Source: Alphaproteobacteria bacterium CG1_02_46_17 (GTDB taxonomy: Bacteria; Pseudomonadota; Alphaproteobacteria; Micavibrionales; Micavibrionaceae). Taken from it: a stretch of DNA of 64,000 nt. The stretch spans positions 1 through 64,000 of the forward strand of contig MNUG01000021.1 of assembly GCA_001871905.1 (NCBI GenBank), read 5' to 3'. Position numbers and translations under genes: made by a program. Each line of letters opens with the position of its first letter. Within the stretch, counting starts at the first letter, position 1. The notes below the pieces were generated by a model. The model did no database searches and was not told where the DNA came from. It worked only from the letters and a program-made list of their open reading frames with translations. Below are positions 36,722 through 44,861 of the stretch, one piece after another.

Positions 36722-37570
36722 TCACTCCAAAGTAGTTTCCAGAGTCCTTAAAAGCAGTTCCGCATCATATTTATCCCTAGGGTCGGTAACCGCCCCCAGA
36801 TATTCACGAACCAATTCAATCGCCGCAGCCAGATTGCCCAAACGGGCATTCAACACACTCTCATCCAACAGCAACCGATGTTCCCGAGGGGCAAAAGACC
36901 GCATGACTGAAACCGTCCCCAGTGCTTCGGCATACTCTTCCCGCTCGATCTGGCGGAACTTGATATTATTCTGCAGGCGTAAGAGAATTTCGCGGTTGCT
37001 GGCTTCTTGATAGAGTGTTGCTGATAATTCTGCATCCGGCCCCGCCACAGATTTCAGCAACTGGCGCAGATCTGGTGCTTCCAATAAACGAAACTGGTGG
37101 TAAGGATCAGAAATAATCCGGCGACCATCCTGATCTATTCTTAACAGGAAATGGCCGGGGAAATTGATGCCACTGATTTGCCACCCTTGCCACCTTCCAA
37201 TATCCAGAGCCAGAATAGACAAGGCAATTGGCAATCCTTTACGGCGATCAATAACATCTATTAAATCTGCGTTTCTGAGATCATTGAAATTATCCTCATC
37301 GCCGGTATAGCCGTGTTGATCCGAGATTACATGTTTGAGTGCTGCGATTTTTGTCTCGGGAGACTCTGTTGCCCCTGCCGCGATCAAATCGGCGTAACGT
37401 TCCCTGACCTGCTCTCTCATTTTTGAAATATGTGTATGATACGGCCCCAAAGATCGTCCGGGGTGCTTGTCCAGCGCAAGATACAACGCCGTTTCAACCA
37501 ACGGAACCTTATCATCCGGCAGCTCGCCATACTGGGTCAGGGCTGTTTGTATGTTCACAAGTATGGTCAC
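36722..37570 (-). CDS. SirB1-like transglutaminase-fold and TPR protein
   Basis: This 282-residue protein resembles the SirB1/YchA family, which has a transglutaminase-like N-terminal domain and a TPR-like C-terminus. Visible family segments are LSDQHGYTGDEDNFND-like ISDQHGYTGDEDNFNDLRNA, DVIDRRKGLPIALSILALDI and INFPGHFLLRI. The function of the family is not established. The first codon is GTG at 37570 without a strong Shine-Dalgarno site. It lies between pal and the BON lipoprotein gene. Confidence 0.82.
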   Translation of the reverse strand: MTILVNIQTALTQYGELPDDKVPLVETALYLALDKHPGRSLGPYHTHISKMREQVRERYADLIAAGATESPETKIAALKHVISDQHGYTGDEDNFNDLRNADLIDVIDRRKGLPIALSILALDIGRWQGWQISGINFPGHFLLRIDQDGRRIISDPYHQFRLLEAPDLRQLLKSVAGPDAELSATLYQEASNREILLRLQNNIKFRQIEREEYAEALGTVSVMRSFAPREHRLLLDESVLNARLGNLAAAIELVREYLGAVTDPRDKYDAELLLRTLETTLE

Positions 37571-37618
37571 TGGCCAACTTTTCTTTTGTCGGTTTCGTTT
37601 TATCCAACTACTTCAATA

Positions 37619-38401
37619 TTATGGAGGAAGAACTTCGGATTGTACAGAAGATGAAGCAGGATCATAGGGCTGAACCGCCATGTCATTACTCATACCGTCG
37701 TTATTCATACCATTATTATATTGTGTATCCATACCCGAGGATAACGGCACAGGCTCTCCATAAGTTACGACGCTGTCACCTGCGTTCGAAGTGGTTGCCA
37801 TCGCGTTATCAGGTTGCACAGGCACACCCGACATCTTCACATAGCTGATAACTTCTTTTACACCCTTGATCCGGCGTGCCAGACGAACCACCCGATCCAG
37901 TTCATCCTGACTCTGGGCAACCCCCATCAAGTAAACAGAGCCATGAACTGTTTCAATCGAATAATTGATGGATTGAATATTCTCGTCAAAAGTCATCTGC
38001 GTTCTCAGCTGACCAGAAATCCAAGTATCTTGAGCATAGGTTCCAATTGATCCGCTTTCTCCGACCCGCACCTCGTTAATAACTTGCTTAACACCTTTGG
38101 GCTGCCATGCGAGACGGATCGCCTCGACGCGGTCTTCGGGGTTTTGAACAACACCTGTCACCAATACGCGCCCCTGATTAACGGTCAAGTTCAATTTACT
38201 GAACAGTTTTACATCTTTTTTGAACCATAAATCGCTGATGTTCAGGCGAATCGTTTCGTCCGCGACAGTTCCCTTGATCCCTCCCTCTTTGGCGGCAGAC
38301 ACACCAACAGCGGCCCCTACGCCAGTGGCCAGACCAACAGCACCACAGCCGGATAGAAGAACAGAAGATGCCATCAACATCATAATCAATGATTTACTCA
38401 T
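37619..38401 (-). CDS. BON-domain lipoprotein (DolP/OsmY-like)
   Basis: This 260-residue lipoprotein has a lipobox LSGC near residue 19 and a glycine/alanine-rich hydrophobic stretch. Two BON domains follow (about 50-120 and 125-195; for example GRVLVTGVVQNPEDRVEAIRLA and GSVYLMGVAQSQDELDRVV). BON proteins bind phospholipid and support outer membrane integrity. The C-terminal 60 residues are low-complexity. It has a good AAAGG site. Together with yraN and rsmI it recalls the rsmI-yraN-dolP neighbourhood of other proteobacteria. Confidence 0.9.
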   Translation of the reverse strand: MSKSLIMMLMASSVLLSGCGAVGLATGVGAAVGVSAAKEGGIKGTVADETIRLNISDLWFKKDVKLFSKLNLTVNQGRVLVTGVVQNPEDRVEAIRLAWQPKGVKQVINEVRVGESGSIGTYAQDTWISGQLRTQMTFDENIQSINYSIETVHGSVYLMGVAQSQDELDRVVRLARRIKGVKEVISYVKMSGVPVQPDNAMATTSNAGDSVVTYGEPVPLSSGMDTQYNNGMNNDGMSNDMAVQPYDPASSSVQSEVLPP

Positions 38402-38467
38402 TGTATAAAACCTTTCGTCGTGAAAACCGCAAAGACTATTGCGAATCGATATTTTGACTTTCCCCTA

Positions 38468-38836
38468 TTATGTGGGCGAAAACCATGCATTGTCCAGATG
38501 CCAGATACGAAAACCTGACACCGCGACCACATCAAAACGAAATTCACGGGAAATATCCCCCGCCCCTTTGGACTGTCTGGACAGGAAATATCTCGCGGCG
38601 TTGGAAATGCGTGCCTTCATTTTCGGAGTAATAGATTCAAGGGCCTGATCGGTCGTTGGGCGAAGTTTTACCTCAACAAATATGATGATGTTCTTTTTTG
38701 ATATGATAAAATCAATTTCGCCACCATGCGTTTTATATCTCCATGCAAGAATCTTATACCCTTTAAGGATGAAATAAATCCCCGTGTAAATTTCCGCTAG
38801 AAGTCCGCGCATATAATTGGTTAAAAATGATTTCAT
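38468..38836 (-). CDS. yraN: YraN family endonuclease-like protein (UPF0102)
   Basis: This 122-residue protein has the restriction-endonuclease-like core GLLAEIYTGIYF, HGGEIDFIISKKNIIIFVEVK and the C-terminal FRFDVVAV. The conserved E...D...ExK catalytic-like residues are present. Its biological role is not firmly known. It follows rsmI with a 27-base gap, a very common pairing. Confidence 0.92.
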   Translation of the reverse strand: MKSFLTNYMRGLLAEIYTGIYFILKGYKILAWRYKTHGGEIDFIISKKNIIIFVEVKLRPTTDQALESITPKMKARISNAARYFLSRQSKGAGDISREFRFDVVAVSGFRIWHLDNAWFSPT

Positions 38837-38863
38837 TTCATCACATTACACAAAGAACCTGAT

Positions 38864-39781
38864 TCAACCTTTCAATTCAAGAGCCCGACTATAAATCTGT
38901 TTTTTGGGTAGGCCGGTCCGGTCAACAACCATCGCAACAGCTTCTTTGACCGTCATTTTTTCCAAGGCCTGCAAGATCATCTGATCAAGATCAATTTCTT
39001 CATCGTCTTGTTGCGGAGCGCGATCAATCACCAGAACAATTTCACCTTTCGGTGGGCCATCTTTTTCCAATCGGGACAGTATGTCCGAAATTTTTCCCGT
39101 CCAGACCTCTTCAAACTTTTTGGTCAGTTCACGGGTCAGGGCCATTTGTCTGTCTCCAAGGACACTCAACAGATCTTTACAAGATGCCTCAAGACGGTTG
39201 GCCGATTCAAAAACAACCAAGGTTCCTTCGTTCCGCTTCCATTTTTCCAGAACGTTACAACGCGCCTTGGTTTTGTTGGGCAAAAACCCCAAAAAGGAGA
39301 AATGGTCACTGGGCAAACCAGACAATTGTATGGCCATAAGCGGGGCATTGGCTCCGGGAAGGCTGGTGACATATAATCCCTGATCTAAAAAATCGCGTAC
39401 CAGTTTATATCCGGGGTCAGAGATTAGGGGCATACCGGCGTCACTGACCAACACCACTGACAGGCCAGACTGGACGGCTCTCATGATATGCGGGCGTTGT
39501 TCATCCGCGTTATGGTCGTGATATGGTAATAGTTTTTTACGAACCCCGAGCAATGAGAATAATTTGCCCGTCACCCTTGTATCTTCGCACGCCACGATAT
39601 CTGCCGCTGCCAGCACATCGAGTGCGCGCAAAGTCATATCCCGCAAATTTCCTATCGGGGTTGCCACCAGATATAATCCGGCCTTTAACTTGATGTGTTC
39701 TATTGTGGCAAAATCCCCGAAAGGGTCTTTTATCGGCTTAGTCTTTTGTGTAGGGTCTGGGCTGTCTTCATTTTTGTTCAT
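38864..39781 (-). CDS. rsmI: 16S rRNA (cytidine1402-2'-O)-methyltransferase
   Basis: This 305-residue SAM-dependent enzyme of the tetrapyrrole methylase fold modifies C1402 of 16S rRNA. It contains GLYLVATPIGNLRDMTLRAL, ACEDTRVTGKL, VVLVSDAGMPLISDPGYKLV and RDSHRLE-like FESANRLEAS. The frame could also begin at a TTG at 39787; I choose the ATG at 39781. It is divergent from the LppC-like gene. Confidence 0.95.
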   Translation of the reverse strand: MNKNEDSPDPTQKTKPIKDPFGDFATIEHIKLKAGLYLVATPIGNLRDMTLRALDVLAAADIVACEDTRVTGKLFSLLGVRKKLLPYHDHNADEQRPHIMRAVQSGLSVVLVSDAGMPLISDPGYKLVRDFLDQGLYVTSLPGANAPLMAIQLSGLPSDHFSFLGFLPNKTKARCNVLEKWKRNEGTLVVFESANRLEASCKDLLSVLGDRQMALTRELTKKFEEVWTGKISDILSRLEKDGPPKGEIVLVIDRAPQQDDEEIDLDQMILQALEKMTVKEAVAMVVDRTGLPKKQIYSRALELKG

Positions 39782-39805
39782 AGTCAAGATGTACGGGAGC
39801 TTTTA

Positions 39806-41020
39806 ATGCTACGCAATCTGCTTTTTGTGATTTCTGCCGCCTTTCTTTTGTCCGGGCTTTTATCCGCGTGTTCCACCACACCAAGAGACCCATGGCAGGC
39901 CAATCCCCGTACAACCTCTCAACAAGCCACATACCCTTCTGGACAAACTCTTCCCACACCGACCGTTGACCAAATCGGTAGCATGGCCAATATTCCGCAA
40001 ACTCTGGGTGGTAAATCCAAAGTTGCCCTCCTGTTGCCTTTAAGCGGTCGCGGGCAAGATACCGGAGAGGCCATGATGAATGCCGCCCTGCTGGCGATGA
40101 ATGACCTCAATGCATCGGACTTGTTTGAATTAATGCCCAAAGATACAGGGCAAGGTGCGGCTTCTGCGGCTCAGGACGCTCTAAATGACGGGGCAGGTTT
40201 AATTCTGGGGCCAGTCTTTTCGCCGGATACAAAAGATATAGCGCCACTGGCCGTTCAACGTGGTGTGGGCGTAGTGTCCTTTTCAACAGATACGACTGCT
40301 GCCGTTGGCACAACCTTCCTGATGGGGTTTGTCCCCCAGACACAAGTCGAGCAAATTATTGATTACGCCGGATCGCGCGGGTTAAGGAATATCGGTTTGA
40401 TTGCCCCACGGGATGCCTATGGCGATGCCGTCACGGCCAGTTTTTATTCCCGAATCCAATTACGCCATTTCAACAATGCCGGAATGGTAAGATATAGCGG
40501 ATCAGTACTCCCCTCGGCGCAAGATGTAACCCTGTTCACCTCCAGCCGTCCGGATGCCATCCTGATTGCCGCTTCTGGCCCGCAAGCCGCACAAATATCT
40601 GCCTTGCTGAACGCTCAAGGATTAACCGCACAGACTGTCAAAAGGCTGGGAACTGGCATGTGGGACGACCTTTCTGCCCAGAACCAGATCGAGCTTCAAG
40701 GTGCTTGGTATGCCGCGGCATCTCCTGACCTTAGGGCCAAATTCGAACGCCGATATCAAAGCATGTATGGAACCACACCGCCCCGTCTGGCCTCATTGGC
40801 CTATGACGCGACAGCTTTGGCTGTTGTTCTATCGAAAACCGGTCAGGGGTATGGGCGGTCTGCTCTTACCAACCCGAATGGTTTTGCCGGAATTGACGGA
40901 ATCTTCCGGTTTCGGCCAGATGGACTGGCAGAGCGTGGCCTTGGTATTATGGAAATAAAAAATCATAGGGCTGTTATGATCCAAAACGCGCCGTCCAGCT
41001 TTGCATTTTCAAAGAAATAA
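39806..41020 (+). CDS. LppC/LpoA-like lipoprotein (penicillin-binding protein activator)
   Basis: This 404-residue protein has a lipobox LSAC at about residue 22. The rest is a periplasmic-binding-protein type domain (KVALLLPLSGRGQDTGEAMMNA, DGAGLILGPVF, RNIGLIAPRDAYGDA) typical of the C-terminal half of LpoA. LpoA activates PBP1A from the outer membrane. The N-terminal TPR region of enterobacterial LpoA is missing, as in alphaproteobacterial members. The ATG at 39806 follows GGGAG. It is divergent from rsmI, a classic arrangement. Confidence 0.88.
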   Translation: MLRNLLFVISAAFLLSGLLSACSTTPRDPWQANPRTTSQQATYPSGQTLPTPTVDQIGSMANIPQTLGGKSKVALLLPLSGRGQDTGEAMMNAALLAMNDLNASDLFELMPKDTGQGAASAAQDALNDGAGLILGPVFSPDTKDIAPLAVQRGVGVVSFSTDTTAAVGTTFLMGFVPQTQVEQIIDYAGSRGLRNIGLIAPRDAYGDAVTASFYSRIQLRHFNNAGMVRYSGSVLPSAQDVTLFTSSRPDAILIAASGPQAAQISALLNAQGLTAQTVKRLGTGMWDDLSAQNQIELQGAWYAAASPDLRAKFERRYQSMYGTTPPRLASLAYDATALAVVLSKTGQGYGRSALTNPNGFAGIDGIFRFRPDGLAERGLGIMEIKNHRAVMIQNAPSSFAFSKK

Positions 41021-41154
41021 CAGGAAAACATCTTTTTTTGTCGGGTTTTTCTTGCCCTTTTCATGCATTTGGGGGTAGAACACCTCCCTTACGCAATATG
41101 ATCGAATTGATATTATATTTCGCGTTACGGTTCAAGGTTATAAGAGGTGAATAG

Positions 41155-41823
41155 ATGGCATCAAGTGCTGCAAGACAAATTTCGTTTGAGGATCATCAAG
41201 ATTCACAACACTCTGCTCTCTCAGACGTGGAAGACTCGATCACCGAGGCTGACGCGAAAGTTACAGGCCGTCCAAGATCCGAGAAATCAAAACATTCGAT
41301 TATTGATGCCACAAACAAGATGCTCTTGCACATGTCGGTACGTGACGTATCGATCGAAGCCATCGCCAAAAAAGCCGGCGTTGGTAAGACAACAATCTAT
41401 CGTTGGTGGCCCAATAAGGTTGGTCTCATTCTGGATGCGGTCTCTGGCCCGATGGGTGTTTTGCCTGCTCCTGTTGAATCTGCAGACCCCAAAGATTCTC
41501 TGCTCAAACAACTGGAGCGTTTTTCGCGCATCTGTCGTGGACGCGGCGGGAAAATCATTGCCGAGCTTTATGCCGAGGCGCAGGGCGACCCAGAACTGCA
41601 AGCCTTGTTCTTTGAAAAATTCATGCTTCAACATGAACAGATTCTGGCCAGCATCATTCAATCCGGTAAAAAAAGCGGCGTCTTCCGTCAGGATCTTGAT
41701 ACTGCTCTTGCTGTCGATATGATTTACGGTTCGGTTTTTTATCACCTGATGAGCAGCCCGGAGCCGCTGGATCAGAATTTTTCCAATAACCTGATCATGG
41801 AATCTTTACGTATTCTGAAATGA
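41155..41823 (+). CDS. TetR/AcrR family transcriptional regulator
   Basis: This 222-residue protein has an acidic, likely disordered N-terminal stretch of about 38 residues. The TetR helix-turn-helix follows: ATNKMLLHMSVRDVSIEAIA and KKAGVGKTTIYRWWPNKVGL. A C-terminal ligand-binding domain completes it. The stop overlaps the start of the ThiE-like gene (ATGA), so it is coupled to that gene, which could be its target or the source of its ligand. The start follows AGAGG. Confidence 0.9.
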   Translation: MASSAARQISFEDHQDSQHSALSDVEDSITEADAKVTGRPRSEKSKHSIIDATNKMLLHMSVRDVSIEAIAKKAGVGKTTIYRWWPNKVGLILDAVSGPMGVLPAPVESADPKDSLLKQLERFSRICRGRGGKIIAELYAEAQGDPELQALFFEKFMLQHEQILASIIQSGKKSGVFRQDLDTALAVDMIYGSVFYHLMSSPEPLDQNFSNNLIMESLRILK

Positions 41824-42539
41824 GCGACCTGCCCGATCACAATAAGACTGTAGATAGGAACGAAGCAGAAGAGCAAACCTCTTCTGTTCCAGAATGTGGT
41901 CTTTATATCATTGTGTCGGAAATCGTTGACCATGATAAAAAAAACTTCTTGTTGGGACAGGCGCTCCATGCCGCCAATCGCTTTTCGACCTACGCTGTCA
42001 ATCGACATATCGTTGAGTTCAGACCCGACCCGACTTCCTCACAAGATTTGACCGAAATTGCCCGCGCTTATTGTACAACCGTGCAACGGAATGGTTTTAT
42101 CTTTCTGGTTTTTGACAATGCTCAATTGGCAAGAGATGTCGGAGCAGACGGCGTTCTATGCTCGTCCTTGAAACACTGTTCCAACGCCCGCAAGCTTCTG
42201 GATGAAAATTCAATTATTGGCCTTCGTGCATCGACACAAGCGGCGGCACAGTCTGCTTTATCTCTCGATCTTGATTTTGTCAGTTTCTTTTCTGCCCCAA
42301 ACGGGATTCCTTTAACCAGTCTTTTGAATTGGTGGACAACTGCAACAGAAGCCCCTGCCGCTATTGAAGGCGCCTTCGATCAGGAAAGTTGTGCTCCCTT
42401 TGTTGCTGGTGGTGCGACGTTTATTGATGCCAGCCACCACATCTGGACGCATCCTTCAGGCAATCCGATGCAAGGCGCAGTGAATATGCTCGATGCCATC
42501 GAGCGTCACGGAAAAAAACACCCTTTCCCCGTCAATTAA
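41820..42539 (+). CDS. ThiE-like (thiamine phosphate synthase fold) protein, probably degenerate
   Basis: This 239-residue protein resembles the TIM-barrel thiamine phosphate synthase/TenI family in its middle part: LARDVGADGVLC matches the A-x-x-x-x-A-D-G-V-H-x-G region, and IIGLRASTQAAAQSALSLDLDFVSFFSA matches the G-x-S-x-H...DY-x-x-x-G-P region. The pyrophosphate-binding Ser and His and the expected lysines are not kept, so ordinary thiamine phosphate synthesis is unlikely. A family with a non-catalytic or altered role is inferred. It is translationally coupled to the TetR gene and followed by a terminator. Confidence 0.6.
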   Translation: MSDLPDHNKTVDRNEAEEQTSSVPECGLYIIVSEIVDHDKKNFLLGQALHAANRFSTYAVNRHIVEFRPDPTSSQDLTEIARAYCTTVQRNGFIFLVFDNAQLARDVGADGVLCSSLKHCSNARKLLDENSIIGLRASTQAAAQSALSLDLDFVSFFSAPNGIPLTSLLNWWTTATEAPAAIEGAFDQESCAPFVAGGATFIDASHHIWTHPSGNPMQGAVNMLDAIERHGKKHPFPVN

Positions 42540-42572
42540 AAAGCCCCCGAATTTTCATCCGAGGGCTTTTCT
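42538..42572 (+). terminator. Intrinsic terminator between convergent genes
   Basis: AAAAGCCC on the left pairs with GGGCTTTT on the right with one inner mismatch and a T-run on either side. It lies between the stop of the ThiE-like gene and the stop of ahpD, and can serve both strands. Confidence 0.8.
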
Positions 42573-42590
42573 ATGTTCTTTTGAATAAGT

Positions 42591-43148
42591 CTATGCCGCT
42601 TGAGCCATATCTGCCGCAAGATATTTGGCAGATTCAATCGCCGCTGCTGCAGCGTTGATCGTCGCTGCAATTCGCAAGGCACACTGGATTTGTTCCATGC
42701 TCATGCCGCCTTTGACCACTTGGGCTTCGTGGGCATCGAGACACATGCCACAGCCATTGATCGCAGACACTGCCATTGACCAGAGTTCAAAATCAATTTT
42801 ATCCACGCCGTGGCTGGCAATAAAAGTCATGCGCAGCTTGGCTGGAAGATTTTGATACTCTTTGTTGCTCATCAGGTGGACACTACGATAATAGACGTTA
42901 TTCATCGCCATAATCGTTGCCGCGCCACATGCTGCGTTGCGTGCTTCGGCACTCAGATGTTTCGAGGCTTCGGCATCAATGGCCGCGATCACGTCACCCT
43001 GACGGGTTGACATGGCACAGGCCAAGTAGCATCCCCACAATTGTTGTGGGTTCAGCGTTTCTTCTGCTGCCAGATTAGAAAGATTAAGTTTGATATCTTT
43101 CGCATATTCCGGCAGAGCATTTCTCAGTTCGTCAAGAGATGCCATCAT
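42591..43148 (-). CDS. ahpD: Alkyl hydroperoxide reductase subunit D
   Basis: This 185-residue protein is an AhpD-type disulfide reductase that recharges AhpC. The active site reads NGCGMCLDAHE, with Cys133, Cys136 and His140 matching the CxxCxxxH proton relay of AhpD. The ATG overlaps the ahpC stop (TAATG), so the two are coupled. A cytoplasmic location is expected. Confidence 0.94.
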   Translation of the reverse strand: MMASLDELRNALPEYAKDIKLNLSNLAAEETLNPQQLWGCYLACAMSTRQGDVIAAIDAEASKHLSAEARNAACGAATIMAMNNVYYRSVHLMSNKEYQNLPAKLRMTFIASHGVDKIDFELWSMAVSAINGCGMCLDAHEAQVVKGGMSMEQIQCALRIAATINAAAAAIESAKYLAADMAQAA

Positions 43149-43711
43149 TAAGCAGCCTTGCTGAGGTCAATATTCTCGCCGCCAACTGGACGGTTACATG
43201 GGCAAAGATCATCGGTTTGCAATGCATCCAGAATACGCAGGATTTCTTTTGGATTACGTCCGACGTTCAGGTTGTTGACAGACACATGTTGGATCACGTT
43301 ATGTGGATCAACAATATAGGTCGCGCGGTAGGCAACACCGGAATCTTCACGGATACCAAGACCATCAATCAATGTTCCGTTGGTATCTGCAAATTGCCAT
43401 TGTGGAAGATTAGCCAGATCTTTGTGCTCACGACGCCATGCAAGTTTGCAGAACTCGTTGTCACAGCTTCCACCTAGAACGACAGCTTCGCGATCTGCAA
43501 ATTCAGAGTCGAGTTTTGCAAATTCAACGATTTCAGTCGGGCAAACAAAGGTGAAGTCTTTTGGGTAAAAATAGAAGACTTTCCATTTACCAGCAAAGCT
43601 TTCTTCGGTAATGGTTTCGAACGCGCTTTCACCGTTTTCTTCATGTTTCATGAATTTTGGTTTTACGCCGATAATTTCAAATTCGGGCATATGATCGCCA
43701 ACACCAAGCAT
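43148..43711 (-). CDS. ahpC: AhpC-type peroxiredoxin
   Basis: This 187-residue two-cysteine peroxiredoxin reduces hydrogen peroxide and organic peroxides. The peroxidatic Cys57 lies in DFTFVCPTEI, and a C-terminal resolving region reads DDLCPCNRPVG. It is encoded with AhpD and divergent from oxyR, so AhpD is its likely reductant. A GGAGA site precedes the ATG. Confidence 0.95.
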   Translation of the reverse strand: MLGVGDHMPEFEIIGVKPKFMKHEENGESAFETITEESFAGKWKVFYFYPKDFTFVCPTEIVEFAKLDSEFADREAVVLGGSCDNEFCKLAWRREHKDLANLPQWQFADTNGTLIDGLGIREDSGVAYRATYIVDPHNVIQHVSVNNLNVGRNPKEILRILDALQTDDLCPCNRPVGGENIDLSKAA

Positions 43712-43782
43712 TTTTGTCTCCTTTGGTTAAGTACATTTCAATTTTGTATGTGCGTAACATGCCCCCTTTATATTCAAAAATC

Positions 43783-43826
43783 CAATAGATAATTTTATTG
43801 ACATTTATCGAATTTGTGAATAAATA
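43783..43826 (+). promoter_or_regulatory. Candidate OxyR site and oxyR promoter
   Basis: A perfect dyad CAATA-N8-TATTG (43783-43800) of the LysR-type box kind overlaps a TTGACA -35 element (43798-43803), which is followed 17 bases later by TAAATA. The region lies between oxyR and ahpC, so one site could control both genes. The dyad only loosely resembles the tetranucleotide pattern of enterobacterial OxyR sites. Confidence 0.4.
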
Positions 43827-43860
43827 ATATATAATCTAATTCTAAAAATAAAAACATAAG

Positions 43861-44808
43861 ATGAAGCTGCCAACTGCGCGACAATTACAATATTTTCTGG
43901 CTGTGGCCGATGCTCTCTCGTTTAGTCGGGCAGCGGAGACCTGCCATATTACTCAATCCACATTGAGCAACGGCCTTTCCGAATTGGAAGTCACCTTAGG
44001 GAAAAGGTTGTTCAATCGGGATACGCGAACAGTGACCCTGACACCTGCGGGTTATGAGTTGATTACTCCGGCCCGATCAATTCTGGAACAATTGAAAAAT
44101 CTGGTGCATTTGACGCAACGTCACCGCGCCCCGTTATCAAGTCACCTGATATTGGGGATCATCCCCACCATCGCACCTTATTTACTTCCCTATATTCTTC
44201 CCCGACAACAGACTGAGTTTCCTGAGCTTGATCTCCAACTCAAGGAAGATTTAACAGTCCGACTGCTCGAAAATCTGCAAAAAGGCGCAGTGGATGCTGT
44301 CCTGATGGCTTTTCCCTATGACACGCCCCAGTTTGAGAGGATGGACTTATGGAGTGAGCCATTTTATCTTGCCAAACCAGCCCAAGTTTCTGCCCCGAAA
44401 GGCAAAAAAAGTCCCCAAGCCCTCGCTCAACTTGATGACCTGAAACATGAAACCATTCTGTTGCTTGAGGATGGGCATTGTCTGAGAGATCATGTCATTT
44501 CCGCCTGTCACCTTTCTTCTGGTAAACAATTCGGGCAAGGAATGGGGCGCACTCTGGGGGCAACCAGTCTACAAACCCTGACCCAAATGGTTCAGCACGG
44601 ATATGGGGCAACTCTACTCCCTCATATGGCAATTCAACCAAATCTATTGCCACCCGATATTACTGTGATGCCATTTGCCGCCCCCCAACCAAGTCGCCAA
44701 ATCGGTCTGGTTTGGAGAAAAAATGATGCCAGAGCGGAGGAATTTGCTCTGCTGGGCCGTTTTATTAAACAAGTCTGTGCTCCGGGAATGCCACCCTTAA
44801 TCAGTTGA
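43861..44808 (+). CDS. oxyR: Hydrogen peroxide-inducible regulator OxyR
   Basis: This 315-residue LysR-type regulator has an N-terminal winged HTH (LQYFLAVADALSFSRAAETC, HITQSTLSNGLSELE). The redox pair is kept: Cys207 in EDGHCLRDH and Cys216 in ISACHL, nine residues apart as in E. coli Cys199/Cys208. Oxidation should form a disulfide and activate peroxide defence genes. The divergent ahpC-ahpD pair is the obvious target. No strong Shine-Dalgarno site precedes the ATG. Confidence 0.95.
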   Translation: MKLPTARQLQYFLAVADALSFSRAAETCHITQSTLSNGLSELEVTLGKRLFNRDTRTVTLTPAGYELITPARSILEQLKNLVHLTQRHRAPLSSHLILGIIPTIAPYLLPYILPRQQTEFPELDLQLKEDLTVRLLENLQKGAVDAVLMAFPYDTPQFERMDLWSEPFYLAKPAQVSAPKGKKSPQALAQLDDLKHETILLLEDGHCLRDHVISACHLSSGKQFGQGMGRTLGATSLQTLTQMVQHGYGATLLPHMAIQPNLLPPDITVMPFAAPQPSRQIGLVWRKNDARAEEFALLGRFIKQVCAPGMPPLIS

Positions 44809-44861
44809 TTTATCGGGGCTTTGTTCTAATATGTTTGCAATTCAACTTTTCGAGGTTTCTG

